A stretch of DNA of 64,000 nt from Allolobophora icterica (lineage: Eukaryota > Annelida > Clitellata > Crassiclitellata > Lumbricidae), in assembly GCA_963556255.1 (NCBI GenBank), contig OY744606.1, positions 69,310,326 to 69,374,325 on the forward strand. The letters run 5' to 3'. The number at the start of each line of letters is the position of its first letter. The stretch's first letter is position 1. Shown here piece after piece: positions 43,201-54,435 of the stretch. The position numbers were made by a program, and so were the translations under genes. The notes beneath the pieces were generated by a model. The model was not told where the DNA came from. It was given only the letters and a program-made list of their open reading frames with translations, and did no database searches.

Positions 43201-46200
43201 TGTAAGTAACTTGTTATTTAAGACTGATGGTCAGCAATACTATTTGATTTGCCAACTGCAATATTAAATTTAAATATCAATCATGCTTACACATAGTTCA
43301 ATATGAATAGTCCACCACAGTAATGAAACGCATTACATAATAGGTTTTACTAGAACTGCTAAAGGTTTATAACTAAGAGAAAACTACCATCTAATCTTAC
43401 AAAACAACGAGAACCATTGAATCGCTAACCTTGACAATATGCTAGGTTGATGGTTTTAATATCCTCGAACGAAAGACCTGTCCTCTGCCCCATGTTCATC
43501 TGATACAGAGGATCCAAGGCAATCATCGTATCACCTCCGTTTTTTGAAACCGCTTCCTGAATAAATAAATAAGTAAATAGATATCTCTGTGCATTTCTTC
43601 TGCGCCAAACATGTAGATTTAATGAGACGCCTGCCTCAGTTAACAGAGAGTAATTAGACCTTTTTCTGACATTTTGGATTAGCGTCCATTTCGAATTATA
43701 GTTCAAACTGAAGCGATGGTGTAGACTATGTTTGAAGCTAGGGGCTGCATGCGTTGTAGTTATACAAAACTGCATACTTAATATTTATCAGCACAGACTT
43801 AGTTAAATTTATGTTGTCGCAAGAATCAAGGGCGGATCCAGGGGGGCTTATCCGGCCATGCCCCCCATTTGAAATTTGTCTTTATTTACATAGGCGTTTT
43901 CTGGGCGTTTGATGATGTTTACACAGGCGTGGCCCCCCCGTAGGCGTGGATGAGTCAGATGTACACAGGACGTGGGTTCCGGATGTATACTAAAGACATA
44001 AAAAAGGTTAATGACTAAAAAAAAAGGTCATCAACTTTTTTGGGAGATAGATTGGAAAAATGTTCTTGGTGGTCAGTTGGTAAACTGATTCCTCTCTTGC
44101 TCTGTATGTATAATTTTTTGGCCCCCCCCCTTGATAGACTTTCTGGATCCGCCCCTGGCAAGAATTATTGCTCGAGCGTATTTTAATACTAAAAGCAGCA
44201 ATTAAATTAAATAGTAAGCGGTTGCTGTTGTTGCCTAGTGGACATATTCCTGTACCTTGGACGAATACTGCATGACCGATCCGTAGTTGTAAGGAACTCC
44301 ATAACCGTCAGTGTCTGCTTTGGAGAACTGTGACGCGTAGTTCTGAACGATGTTCTCCCAGACAACCCGGATGGCACTATCTCTGTCGCTTCTCATCTGC
44401 TCATGCCACAGACCGAGCGTGTGACCAATCTCGTGGACCGGAGTACCGAACTACAACATAATGTAAAAGAGACAAATTCTTAATCTTCGTCGTCAACAGC
44501 ATTTTCGTCATCATTATGATCAACATCGCTGTAATCATCGCTCTCATCTTAAGTGGTCTCGATCCCAAGATCTGTTCTAACTAAACGCCTATCTTTTATG
44601 TTCGCTTTTATCTAAGACGACAGAAACAGAAGTCCACACTCAGCTCTACACTTGCTTCTCTGCACAAGCAATAAAATGTGCTCATAACCAAATAAGCTCT
44701 ATGTGTAGCGAACACAAAATTCGGCGATGCCGTTGTTTCGTTAGCGCCAACACATGTATACACGTTATTGCTATCTCTGTTACATTGTTGTTATCACAGT
44801 GCAACAATTTTTATACGTTTACATACCCGAAATAGACATGCTCCTTGTAAATTAATTGGCTGAGGCTTGAAAGATGTTCTTCCCACATACGAGTAGCACC
44901 TAAAACAAGAAGATCGTTATAGAACATCTTCCTAAACCGTCTAATGTGAAAATGCGACACACTAAATAACGCCAGTTGAACTCTCCTCCATAAAAGCATT
45001 GTTCTTCAATTTTTCACCAGATTTCTTCGATAGCGAATTCAGTGAAGCTCATTGGCTTCGAATCAGAACTTGAGTAAGATACAACTTCACTTGAAATCGT
45101 TGATGTCTTTGACTGTGATACTTTGCCTACGCAACGCGCAACGTAGTCTGCTCAAAATTCCTTGGAATTATTCCTTATGAATTATCATGAGAAGGAAAAC
45201 TTACAACGTTAATTCAGATGCCTTAATTTCGCCTAAACCGCGTTGCAAATGGTTCACGTTAATAATAAGACGATTGTAAAAGCAGATGCTCTGAACATAC
45301 CCACTGTTCGCACTCGTTATGAGAACGTGGTTGTCATCAAACTGGGCATCCGTCGCCAGTTCACTGAATCGAACGCAGGTGTTGTCCATCCAGTGTTGGA
45401 ATGCATTGCGAATCGTCTTTTTCTGACTTTCCTCTGTAAGACATGATTGCAAAGTTTTTTTAAATACCGTAGTTATGAATAGGAACGGAATTATTGTTGT
45501 CATGTTATTCCTCCAGTCTTTCATGGCATTGACACACATGAGTCAACTGTTTTTATGCACCGCTTGCAATAGCTTGCAGGTCTAATGTATCCAATGCTGT
45601 AAACAGGTGTCTGATATGCAATGATAGTGTTAAAGTACTCTGACATGCAATGGTAGTGTTAAAGTACTCGGACATGCAATGATAGTGTTACAATACTCTG
45701 ACATGCAATGATAGTGTCAAAGTACTGAGTACTATTTCAAATGGAACTTTATATTCACTAGATTGTATACATGCTAAAGGTAATTTAATGAAAACTTTAA
45801 GTGGTGAGTAAGTGAGCTACTGTTAATAGACATTCCCTTATTGACCAGTGTTACGTACCATGTGTTCCGTCGAACTTGAAATGGACTGGCATTGGCCATT
45901 TGCTGTAGGCATTGTTCCTTAGGTTCGTCATTGTTCTCTTCTTACGGCGTGACAAGGTGGCGTCCTTTGATTTCTTGGCCTCGGTCATCAACATGTCAAT
46001 CTGTTCCTCCGTCAACCAGATGCAGCCGTCCAGATTGTTGAGCTTTGAATTCTCTAAACTCGCTACCTCCAACCCCATCCGCTGAAAGATATCAACGTGC
46101 CTGTTAGTGTAATGTAGGCCTATAATAATTACATCTCAGATGGTAAACAGCAATTTTCTTGGCTAGCAAACGGTTTGTGCAAATGGCTGAAAGCATTTCT

Positions 46201-49012
46201 TTTATGTTTCTCGTAGAAGTAATTCTTAAGCAAAATGTTCTACACAGTTCAAACACTTGGGCATTTTTGGGCAAAGCAGCAGACATTAAAATATAACGAG
46301 TTTTTATTTATCCTCAGCCTTCGTCATCGTGACTTATTTCTCGTCTTTCACTAGCACGTCAGCGAACAAAACACTTGAATAAACACGGACCATAAATAGA
46401 TGGGCAAGACGTTGCAGACAATAGTATGAACTCTCTGGTTGGCCGTTAGATGTGAACTTTAACCTTTTACAGGCGCTAGCTTTTTCAAGGACTGAAATTC
46501 ATTGATTTATATATATGCTATATGACTTAGCACCATGTCAATTGCTTTATTCCAACTAAACAGGCCAATTTTTTCTTGTACTATTGACGCATGTATCGGC
46601 TACGGCCGGCCGAACCTCAGACCATCAATGCCGTTAGTCATCGATGTACTTGGATCTGGCTTTGTGCACGACCGTGTAACCGTGGGTAAGGGAGTTTCTG
46701 TTGCGCCAGGCTGACATGCAATATTACTTTTACGCTGCATGAGGTTAAAAACTTCAGGCTGGGAAGGTCAGGACTTTCTCATCAGCACGATAATTATGCA
46801 GGTGGCTTGTTCAGTCATCTTTTGAAACATAGCAAATCGAAATAACATGGGGCGGGGAGATGGTTGAATGGTAAGACGCTGGCACGAAGGTCAGAAGGAT
46901 GCGGGTTCGATACCCGCTAGCCCCACAAGGATTACTCAGCCTGCATTCCCTGGATGGCGATTGTAAAATGAGCAGTAGGACAGATGGGCGCCTTGCATGG
47001 CTTCCGTAGAGTAAAATTTGACTCCTGTTTAACTTGTTATCGTCTCTTACTACTAAATCATGTAATCTTACTGCGTAATTCATTCATAAAGGACATTTAT
47101 ATAGCGCAGCCTCAAGGAGAACTACTCAGAGGTGCTCACGACTCCAACACGGCTGAATAGAGCGGTCTTAAGGCGATAAAAGAACGAGGAAGTATGGAAT
47201 TAGTCGATTTTGCAGCGCTATTTTTTATGTTTGGTGTAAAACAATTTGGAAATACGATAAATTTTATTCATTCATTGATAGATTTATATAACGCTCTTCA
47301 AGAGAACTATTCAGAAGCGCTCCCGACTCCAGCACGGCCAAAAAGAACAGTTTTCAGGCGGACGAAGAAAGTGTCAGAGGCAGAACTAGGAAGTAAGCGC
47401 AGCTCGGGCCAACCACAGAGAAGGCGCGGTTTTGCATAATTGCAGTACGGGCAAACGGTACTGAGAGCACCCGTCCCCGCCGACGCGTGCAGTCCGAGAG
47501 GCCGAGACAGGCCGGAAGAGGTCCAATACATTGCAGCAGCCAGTAATACCAAGTTACATTACGCTTGAATTTTCTTACTGCGCTACAATTAGGTTTTTGC
47601 AGAGAATTCTAAATAAAATGTATACCCTTACGCATCATACTTAATTTATCGTTAACGAATGTAAATGGTCACGTTCACTTTGTTCTATCAGATTTGCTTC
47701 ACTCATTAGCCTATATTCATTATGCCTAGGCCTACTTACAATGCTTCACATACAAATGCCTACTTTAACTGCTTAAGTTATTCTTTTGTTGTGCAAGGAT
47801 GGTCAGATGCATCTAAGAATTTATCTAGCGCCATGCAAAGGGCTTCCGGTATAGGCTATTTGTTTAAAAAAATAGTGATTTATTTTTGTCATGGAATCAA
47901 GCTTATCTCATCCACTGCAACGTTTCCCTTCAAGGGCAGCGCACGAAAGTCTTCGTTATTTCTTACTTGTCCCTTTTATCGTATTTCCTCAAATTCTGCA
48001 CTGTGGATTTAAGATTATTTAAGGCACCTGTAATTCGTCTGATCATATTAACAAATAACAATGGCGCTACTTAAATCACTAACGAATATTAAAGATATGT
48101 GCTTACGTTGTCCACATCTTCAAGACCTTGAGATTTGACGAGTGTTTCCTGGAGCTGTTGGTACTTGATCTTTGTCCTTGCACAAACGTCTTTTGGCAAC
48201 CCATGGCAGTTCATCCATTCTGACCTTGTTCCTTCCTTCGGTTGCCAGATCTTACCATCTGTCGTGTTGGAGCCAGACGAATCGCTTCCTAAACTTTTTG
48301 CCTGCAATTGCAATATTCTTAAATCAGTAATGAAATAGCTCAAAACTCTAAATAATACATTTAACTCGTTTTCGTCACGCCTATAGACATCAACAAACAG
48401 TTGAATGAAATTCAGTGTGTGCCAACCATAACCATGCATGGTTTTAGTGTGAAAATTTTACACTATAGAACTTCCGCGTAAGTCTACATTTGTAATAAAT
48501 CTTCTCAGGCGGAACTTCCCTCTGGCTAAAATTGCGTCCGTTATGAAAAAATGTTCGAAGGCTCTTGGAAATTTTGCAGGCACTTGTCGCAAAGCGTTCC
48601 TTTAGCGTTCAGCTTTGTTTATGCACTAATCGCAAAGGCATTCCTTCAACGTTCAGCCTTGCTTATGCGCTTATCGCAAAGGCATTCCTTTAACGGTCAG
48701 CTTTGTTTATGCAGTTTAAATTCAGATAATGGCATCCCTAATGATAACCAAAGATAACCTCGCATTTGAGGATACTGCAACAGATTAATTTCGTAAATAC
48801 ACTAGTTGTCTATCACATGACATCGGAATATCTATGGGCCTTAATCAACGTAACTATTCGATCGTGCAGTTGCAAAATGCAAAGAAATCTGTTACAGTAG
48901 AAAAATCGGAACATTTACTACACTGTTAACAAATCGTTATTACCTGACAGAAATGCAGAAATGTTGCCAGTACCACGAAGTGCACAAAACTTCTAACACT
49001 GAATATGTGCAT
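39763..49012 (-). CDS. astacin-EGF-CUB-vWA protease, truncated by an in-frame stop (copy B)
   Basis: A predicted 737-residue product. Exons are 48944-49012, 48107-48301, 45859-46081, 45301-45433, 44827-44899, 44256-44450, 43430-43556, 42934-43065, 42319-42434, 41882-42006, 41018-41148, 40613-40780 and the first 527 bases of 39735-40289. Thirteen of the sixteen exons match copy A in length. Exons 3 and 12 are 9 and 12 bases longer and MAM exon 14 is 9 shorter, so the frame is kept throughout. Signal peptide, RRKKR site (133-137), full zinc signature, EGF and CUB are intact. TGA at 39763-39765 replaces a Ser codon of copy A (D-F-S-H-S-V becomes D-F-S-L-stop) 28 bases before the end of the vWA exon. 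Whether the product is a secreted enzyme without MAM, is rescued by skipping, or is decaying cannot be decided here. Confidence 0.85.
40613..40780 (-). CDS. copy B exon 12: Thr-rich linker
   Basis: A 56-codon phase 1-1 exon, almost pure Thr in its middle (PTTTTTTTTTTTTSTTT-type). It is slightly longer than copy A and keeps the presumably ancestral acceptor CCAG|CC. Confidence 0.85.
41018..43556 (-). CDS. copy B exons 7-11: end of astacin, EGF and CUB
   Basis: Exons 43430-43556 (GQRTGLSFEDIKTINLAYCQ), 42934-43065 (EGF, CPDGFSGQYCD), 42319-42434, 41882-42006 and 41018-41148 (CUB; ASCGGVI, IKSPGYDDKRYY, RFCGTRRP). All cysteines are conserved with copy A and intron phases are the same. Confidence 0.9.
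41334..41600. mobile_element. hAT-like MITE in intron 10 of copy B, 267 bp
   Basis: Ends CAGTGCTTTTTTTC and GAAAAAAAGCACTG, flanked by a perfect 8-bp duplication CATAATAA (41326-41333, 41601-41608). Internal GGTTCCGGAGCGGAAC and GGAACGCCGTTCC motifs form further short inverted repeats. It is absent from copy A. Confidence 0.93.
41655..41826 (-). pseudogene. fossil duplicates of CUB exon 10 in intron 10 of copy B
   Basis: 41766-41826 repeats the 3' end of exon 10 with its donor: GTATTTACCTTCCACCT and CAATCCCAGATCT match 41875-41910 almost exactly. 41655-41715 is a more decayed piece matching 11744-11799 in copy A. Neither keeps an open exon. Confidence 0.75.
43827..44157. mobile_element. hAT-like MITE in intron 6 of copy B, 331 bp
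   Basis: The terminal inverted repeats are C-A-A/G-GGGCGGATCCAG at left and CTGGATCCGCCCCTG at right. An 8-bp duplication GCAAGAAT is seen at 43819-43826 and 44158-44165. Copy A has the single empty site (TCGCAAGAGTTATTGCTCGA near 13842). Confidence 0.95.
44256..44450 (-). CDS. copy B exon 6: zinc site and Met-turn
   Basis: HEIGHTLGLWHEQMRSDR and GSVMQY are identical to copy A. The first 95 or so bases differ from copy A at one synonymous site and the last 50 or so at none, while the middle (ENIVQNYASQFSKADTD against ENLVKSFEPQFTKMDTD) is diverged. This mosaic suggests conversion or very strong constraint at the ends. Confidence 0.93.
45611..45733. repeat. 33-bp tandem expansion in intron 3 of copy B
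   Basis: GACATGCAATGATAGTGTTA plus AAGTACTC repeats about four times. Copy A has a single unit (CAATGATAATGTTAAAGTAC). Confidence 0.85.
45859..46081 (-). CDS. copy B exon 3: propeptide switch and furin site
   Basis: Contains NNLDGCIWLTEEQIDMLM, where Cys108 sits at the astacin switch Asp position. The following LTEEQ makes the alignment with the FEGDIxLTxxQ family pattern clear. RRKKR at 133-137 precedes TMTNLRNNAYSKWPMPVHFK. It has three more codons than copy A before the switch. Confidence 0.9.
46849..47085 (+). mobile_element. tRNA-derived SINE with GGCGCC core, copy 3 (plus)
   Basis: The head begins GGGGCGGGGAGATGGTTGAA and ends CCCGCTAGCCCCA. The T-arm GCGGG-TTCGATA-CCCGC pairs perfectly, and box A (TGGTTGAATGG) and box B (GGTTCGATACC) are present. 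The acceptor arm has one mismatch and one wobble, so the head is still tRNA-like. The core GGGCGCCTTGCATGGCTTCC follows, then an AT-rich end. It sits in intron 2 of copy B only. Confidence 0.85.
47090..47530 (-). pseudogene. two LINE 3' ends (CR1/L2-like) in intron 2 of copy B
   Basis: 47090-47165 is a 3' hairpin tail only. 47265-47530 on minus has RTAIMQNRAFSVVGPS coding followed by GGGAGCGCTTCTGAATAG and GAGCGTTATATAAATC. The coding block is close to that at 59737-59850. Confidence 0.8.
48107..48301 (-). CDS. copy B exon 2: N-terminal propeptide
   Basis: Encodes AKSLGSDSSGSNTTDGKIWQ through LEDVDN, 195 bp, phase 0-0. Cysteines and the NTT sequon are conserved with copy A. Confidence 0.88.
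48590..48716. repeat. 46-bp tandem triplication in intron 1 of copy B
   Basis: The block CGCAAAGGCATTCCTTTAAC plus GTCAGCTTTGTTTATGCA recurs three times with few changes. Copy A has a single weak match. Confidence 0.85.
48944..49012 (-). CDS. copy B exon 1: signal peptide
   Basis: Encodes MHIFSVRSFVHFVVLATFLH and then FCQ. It is identical in length and donor to copy A exon 1, with only conservative changes, which supports the start choice in both genes. Confidence 0.9.
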
Positions 49013-49206
49013 ATTGCAGAAAGTTGCCTAAAAATTATTTTCTCAGTCAAACTTTGATTACAACTAATGTGTTCAATCGAAATTCTCAAATCCCCGTCCT
49101 CTTGTCAATTTATGTATCAATCTTAAATTTTGTCTATTAAATTCTCGTTCTCTTCAGCCTACTCTGAGCTCTGATGGTGTTGCATTAACCTCGACCAGGA
49201 CGATGC

Positions 49207-49214
49207 CTTTTATA
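49207..49214 (-). promoter_or_regulatory. TATA box of copy B
   Basis: TATAAAAG on minus, 195 bases upstream of the start codon, in sequence aligned with the TATA box of copy A. The promoter therefore looks intact in the copy with the premature stop. Confidence 0.7.
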
Positions 49215-49748
49215 AAACCTTACCGACAATGAATGACAATGGTTCTTCGTGAGTCAGACATTTCTCCGCAGGCCCTAAAGCACTTGTTGTACTTGAATGT
49301 AGGACGATTTGTCAGGCGTACGGGCTATGACGGATCCAGGGATTGTCAATCAAGAGGTTGATGCACTAGACTGAAGAAGAAGATGGCGGCCTGCCACCGA
49401 TTAACTCGACTTCCAATGAATACTTGGGCTGTTGTGCGATCCTGTAAAATTCTGTGGTCACACGTGCCAAACAGAGCGTGACGTCGGGCAGGGCATTGGC
49501 TGATGTCGGTGACTAGACTTTGGCCTGTCGAAGCAATCGAGCGTCCGCCCATCTTTCGACCATAGCAGAGCCTAACCGCCTAACAAAGACTTAAGTTGAA
49601 CGAAGACGAATGGCTCATAGAGAAACCCACGTCTACCGGTTCTGTACGTTCCATGGGAAGGTTTAGCCTACTGAAGTTGATAGGACTAATGACTTTCTCA
49701 GTAATGCCCATGGGCGCCAATAGCAAATTGACGGAAAATAATAATATG

Positions 49749-50228
49749 TTTTCAGCAAATGAAGAGTGAAGGGTTGTCTGCTTATCCACCCCAAGGCTTT
49801 ATTCGTTCGGAGCTGTATCCTTTAATTATTGATATACGGGTCCGTGGGCTTTCATTATCTAACACTATTAATAACTAATCATAGTTTACTATCTAATACG
49901 ATTAATAATAGTACTAGTCATAGTTAAGGCAACTTGCATACTCCTCCGTGTATTAGTTGTGATCATGTTTAGACCATGATGACAATCAGTTAACTTATTT
50001 CAGGAAATAAAGGGTGAAGGGATGCTTATGCTTATCCACCCCTTGCCCAAAGGGGGGAAGAGCTGCATCATTTAATTAATGATATACGAGTCCGTAGGCT
50101 TTCATTATCTAGCTCGGCTAATAACTAATCATAGTTTACTATCTAAATCGATTAATAACTAGGCAATTTGTTTACTCCTCCGTGTCTTTTTGTGATTATA
50201 TTTAGACCATAATGACAATCTGTTAACT
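49749..50228. repeat. 240-bp tandem duplication upstream of copy B
   Basis: Units 49749-49994 and 49995-50228 share TGCTTATCCACCCC, GGCTTTCATTATCTA, CTAATCATAGTTTACTATCT and GACAATC-x-GTTAAC. Copy A has one diverged unit at about 19500-19735. Confidence 0.85.
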
Positions 50229-50780
50229 TTCACATGTGGGATATTCGCAGAATCAGATCTCACATGTCTAAAACTGTTTCAGTTTTACTAGCTAATTCAC
50301 TAGCAGGAAATAGTTCATGTTCTAAATATATGAGTATCAATATAATTATCAGCCCAATATTACACTCATTAAACTGGTTGTCCATCGAGCAACAAATCCA
50401 GTTTAAAAGCTGTCTTATAGTTCACTAAGTACTAGGCCTACATTACATCAGCCGGGGTATCCTTTTCCAAACCAACAAATACTCCCCTCGATGAATGGAC
50501 ACTATGACTCTTCCTACCCCCCCCCCCAAACACTGTGGTTGAGCTTTCGGACTTTCTCGGTAGACGGTCCAAGCTTTAGAATTCTCTGTTCAGTTCACTT
50601 CGTTCTGTAAATTCTTTGATGGCATTCAGGTCCAAACTCAAGACTCATTTCTTCTGACTTGCTCACCTACTTCGGTCTATAGTATGTTCTCTGCCTTATC
50701 GGATTCAACCTGGCTTTACCAAGGCATTATGAGTTTTGACTACGATTTTGCTTGATGTGTCAAACACTATGATAACGGTG
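50229..50780 (+). pseudogene. decayed LINE C-terminal fragment
   Basis: ILHSLNWLSIEQQIQFKSCL matches the LHWLPxxxRIxFK block, and GIQVQTQDSF / FKSKLKTHFF-like coding appears near 50635-50660. It has several shifts and a C11 run at 50519. Confidence 0.6.
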
Positions 50781-50999
50781 AATTTGAAATCGTTAAACTA
50801 CATTGGCATCGTTGCTTTCATTGACCGTTCGTTTGCATAAACGAACGGACGGTCACACGTTGGTGGAATAAGTGATTGTATGGCCGTCACTGAGAGTAAG
50901 ATTGAGACTGCCATTGTGTAGACGGAACATTGTCCTTGGCATTATAATTGAAGCTATATTTACAAATCGACAATCCCTAGTATTCGGTCAACCGTCCTC

Positions 51000-51477
51000 T
51001 TCAATGTCATGCCCTTCACGGTGTTGGCCTAAGCCTCTATAAATGTACATGCCCAGACCGAATCGAGACCCTCTGCCTTATCCCCAGTCTATTTCATGAT
51101 ACTCGTTTTCATCTCATTAGTTTCTATTGTCTTTTGGTAGGAACTGGTTGGCGCCGGAATAGTTCCACCTGTTTTGGCTGATGCCTGTAGCGACGGTCGG
51201 CCGGGTATTCAATGTCAGTTCTCGCATGAGGGGTGGTGAAGGATGGACCTGTTCTGTCCAGAAACGGACTCGGAAACCGAGTCAGCGAGTTAATTTCGAG
51301 TCTAGGGCTTCGAGTCCGAGTCAAATTCTGAGTCGTGACAGTCCGAGTCCAAGTCCGTCCAAGTCCGAGTCCAAATCCGAGTTCAAGTCCGATTCCAAGT
51401 CCGAGTCCAAGTCCGCAGAAAATCGGTCTCGAGTCGGACTCGAGTCCTTGGCCGGACTAAATACTACGCCACTGACT
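51000..51477 (-). mobile_element. DNA transposon remnant with GAGTCC repeats, copy 1
   Basis: An inverted copy of 57898-58375. It ends CGCCACTG at 51477 and contains many CAAGTCCGAGTC units at 51340-51420. Shared blocks include GCCTGTAGCGACGGTCGGC, GTTGGCGCCGGAATAGTTCC and CATGCCCTTCACGGTG. The far end and a target duplication are not clear. Confidence 0.75.
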
Positions 51478-52436
51478 TATGGTTGTGCATAGGTTATGAT
51501 AGTTTCATAAAGTGTTGACATTTAGCAAACCAGCAGTAACCTTTCTTCAACGCCTAGAAAGCAATTTAGAAGCAATCAGCGACTGCCTTAAAGAAATCTA
51601 TGGTGCAGCTGGTATGATAATGGTTTGTTGTTGGCCAGAGGCTGCTTTCTGGATTCGCAATCGTTGTGGAAGTTAGGTAGTCTTACTCACATATTGCCAT
51701 GGGTGTACAGCTTTATGTCAAAGAGGCCAATAGCTTTAGGTAAAGGAAATCCTGCTTATCATTATTAGCCTATATTGCACAACAGCCTTCAGCTTAGGAT
51801 ATATGTTTTACCCTAAGAAACTTCTGTAAAATTTACTGTTGATATGGGTGACAGACATAAGTTGTTGTCTTGCCGTAGGATGTTTGTCAGCGATGGGACA
51901 ATAGCTGACTGTTTTCTCTTAAACAAAGTCTATTGTGGACGAACAACGATGACTCAAAGAAGCTAGATGGTCATTCTGTCTAGCGGATCTGACCCGAAAT
52001 GTTGTTGACAGATTGGACTGGCGACGTTATGCTTGGTTAGCTCATGTAGGCTAAGGTTTAACGGATGAAGTGAACAGTTGATGAATGCGGGACGAGATGA
52101 TTTGTGGTCGAATCGATTGAGAGACATATTGCCAGACGACCACCCTGCGTTGATTGATGGAAAAACTGTCGCAGACATGCAACGATGGACGATGGGTAGG
52201 AGAGATGGACAGGGAAGGATCGTAGTCGTTGGTGCCTTGGAAGAACAGATCAACAACCTATATTGTTGATTAATTATTTTGACGCTGATTGGGTGCTAAT
52301 TAAAACGATTTTCAAACTGCCGTATATAGTCTCGTTGTTGGGATATAATTATGCACTGTAATATGCAGACATAGGTTGCTCACATCTAAACTATTTCTGC
52401 AGTTATTCAGGTACTGTGGTCTTCGTGCAACTGGCA
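51478..52436. other. unassigned intergenic sequence
   Basis: A minus frame of 97 codons (51963-52256) and an overlapping plus frame of 63 codons are open, but neither shows a recognised domain. No gene is supported. Confidence 0.3.
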
Positions 52437-52444
52437 GTTGTTGG

Positions 52445-52609
52445 CAGGGGCGTCTACACCATAGAAACCTTGGAGTAAATGCTCCATCCAAGAAATGAGG
52501 GGGAGATCTGTCAGTTTATGTGCCACCATTTTTGGGGGAAGGAAGGGAAGGGGAAGAAGAGGGGAAATGGGAAGTTGCTCCAATGACTTAGGGGGGATAG
52601 ACGCTCCTG
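52445..52609. mobile_element. hAT-like MITE, 165 bp
   Basis: Ends CAGGGGCGTCTA and TAGACGCTCCTG, with a perfect 8-bp duplication GTTGTTGG (52437-52444, 52610-52617). It is the same family as 63647-63824, which is reversed. Confidence 0.95.
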
Positions 52610-52617
52610 GTTGTTGG

Positions 52618-53455
52618 TGATTGAAGAGCGTTCTGGTGCGTCATGAGGAATCGGATATAAACACGGCGTTTGTCAGCTTCTTGTTTAGTAATCCGCCTCC
52701 AGAGCTGGGTCTATGCGTGGATAAACGTTTGTTTTATCACACAAACTCTATTGTACTTATAATTATTATGTTCGTCATCAGGTTCAGTCACGACTTTGAA
52801 GCGTCCATGGTGCCAGCGGCAATGGTCCGAATGACTTCCCTTCGAGAGTCACGCAGTCCAAAGGCTATGACAAAGTTCATGAACAAATAAGCTTAAGGGT
52901 CATTATGACAATAAATCATTGTCACGCCTCAACGTCTCAACGTGAAGGCTAATCCAAAGGTAAATGGGCAGCCAAGCGGGCAGAGATTGGTCATGCAGTG
53001 TAGAGCTAAGGGATTACTAACTCGTGTCGTCCAGGATATATTTAGCCACATGTAGGCCTAAGAAGCTCTTTGGGTAAAAATTCCCTGTGGAAGTCACGAA
53101 ACTCATTACGATTAACAGAAATGTAAAGGCTGAGAGCAATCGCATTTGCATCCGCGTAAATGAGTAAATATTCTGCAGCCACTTCAATCAGATACCGCAA
53201 AAATGCAGCCACAAGAAAGTCTACGCTGTGGGTGCATTCTTCCGCATTGCCTCATGACTAAAATCTAAAAGAAAGGCCAATTAAACGGTGGTTTATGACA
53301 CAGAAACAGATTAGTTGACCGCTCGTTATATATTTGAGAATCGTGCAATCAGCCTCTCCTTAGATGTTCGTTGAATCTGACTAGGCTGTCATATTGGAGA
53401 TTACGAGATTACGCATGGAGATTACCCACCGAGATTACTCATAATTCTGTTTTCA
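52618..53455. other. unassigned intergenic sequence
   Basis: Open frames such as 52621-52890 show no recognised similarity. Confidence 0.3.
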
Positions 53456-53545
53456 ACCAATGTTGATTTCACAAGAGGGGTCGGGGTTTTGAACCGAGTC
53501 GCAGAGTGGAGCAGTCGATACTTTGCCGCTCGGCCATCGTGCAAT
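53456..53545 (-). mobile_element. tRNA-like SINE head (minus)
   Basis: On minus GATGGCCGAGCGGCAAAGTA (box A TGGCCGAGCGG) and CGGTTCAAAACCCCGACC (box B-like) lie 35 bases apart, resembling a type II tRNA. No closing acceptor stem is seen. Confidence 0.55.
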
Positions 53546-53619
53546 CAGTAGGTAGAGACCACGAACAAGTCCTTAACGCACGACTGAATGGAGTGATGAC
53601 TGATACTAACAATACATAA

Positions 53620-54152
53620 GCTTACATATATGCGATATATAATATACACATGCATGAATATATATACATATACAAGTATATATATATATATATATACATA
53701 CTTGATAAATGGTTGACCTTTTCGCTGTAAAAAAACAGGCCTCCCTTCAGGCGCCTGGTTGGCCGGGCGGGGTGTGCGCACCAGGGCTCGGGGACAGAGT
53801 CCCTTAGTTAAGAATATTAGTTAAGAAAGTTGCTTAAAAAGAACTAAATAACCTCCCAGAAAGATTAATAGCATTACTGATTATACGCTATGGATTTAGG
53901 GAGAAAATTATGTAACAGTCATATTACTTTAAATGTGTAATTTGCTGATGGGTGACACCCCCCTTAGCGGGATTGTATCCCTTTGGGACCACCCTTTGCA
54001 GCCAATATTCAGCGTATCCTGTAAGCTTAATCTTTACACTAAACTAATTTGTTGTTATTTCTGTTGTCGGTTGCAATAAAGATTTGTTGATTTGATTTGA
54101 TGTACCGGTATATATATATATATATATATATATACATGTGTATATATATAGC
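53620..54152. repeat. (TA)n tracts flanking a possible retroelement 3' end
   Basis: (TA)n runs lie at 53675-53698 and 54108-54152. Between them, CAATAAAGATTTGTTGATTT with TGATTTGATG at 54072-54102 resembles the end of a polyadenylated retroelement. Coding was not recognised. Confidence 0.5.
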
Positions 54153-54154
54153 GT

Positions 54155-54435
54155 AGCGCGTCGGGCACTTAGCTCCACGACCAGAGGGGAGCTCTTGGTC
54201 CCACGTGCCCGTTCTTCTACTGGGCAGTGTCGGGCTTTCTCAGTTGTGGGTCCCTCCACTTGGATGGGCTCCCGCTGGAACTGCTATTACCACCTCTAAA
54301 TAATTTGCCTGCGTTTCATAAATCACTCAAGTCTTTCTTGTTTAGCCGAGGCTGGACTGGGAGCGCTCCTGAGTAGGTATCTTCAAGGGGCGCTATATAA
54401 ATTTTCAGAATAAATGAATGAATGAATGAATAAAT
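54155..54435 (+). pseudogene. LINE ORF2 C-terminus and 3' tail (CR1/L2-like)
   Basis: This matches 25530-26012 without the SINE: GAGCTCTTGGTCCCACGTGC, CGGGCTTTCTCAG, GGGTCCCTCCACTTGGATGG and GCTCCCGCTGGAACTGCTAT. The 3' hairpin GGGAGCGCTCCTGAGTAGGT ... GGGGCGCTATATAAATT and (AATG)n follow. It supplies the uninterrupted reference for the SINE insertion at 25636. Confidence 0.88.

Larger units (their letters stand above)
36700..49985. repeat. segmental duplication, copy B
   Basis: The partner of 7041-19740 in the same orientation. The extra length is mainly two hAT-like elements, a SINE, LINE tails and small tandem expansions, while copy A has the fold-back element. The left edge adjoins the LINE that ends at 36690. 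Confidence 0.85.

Noticed and set aside
46849..46925. Functional tRNA gene
   Set aside because: The T-arm is perfect and the acceptor arm nearly so, but it is fused to the SINE core shared with 28838-29063 and 29105-29325. I could not define a convincing anticodon arm.
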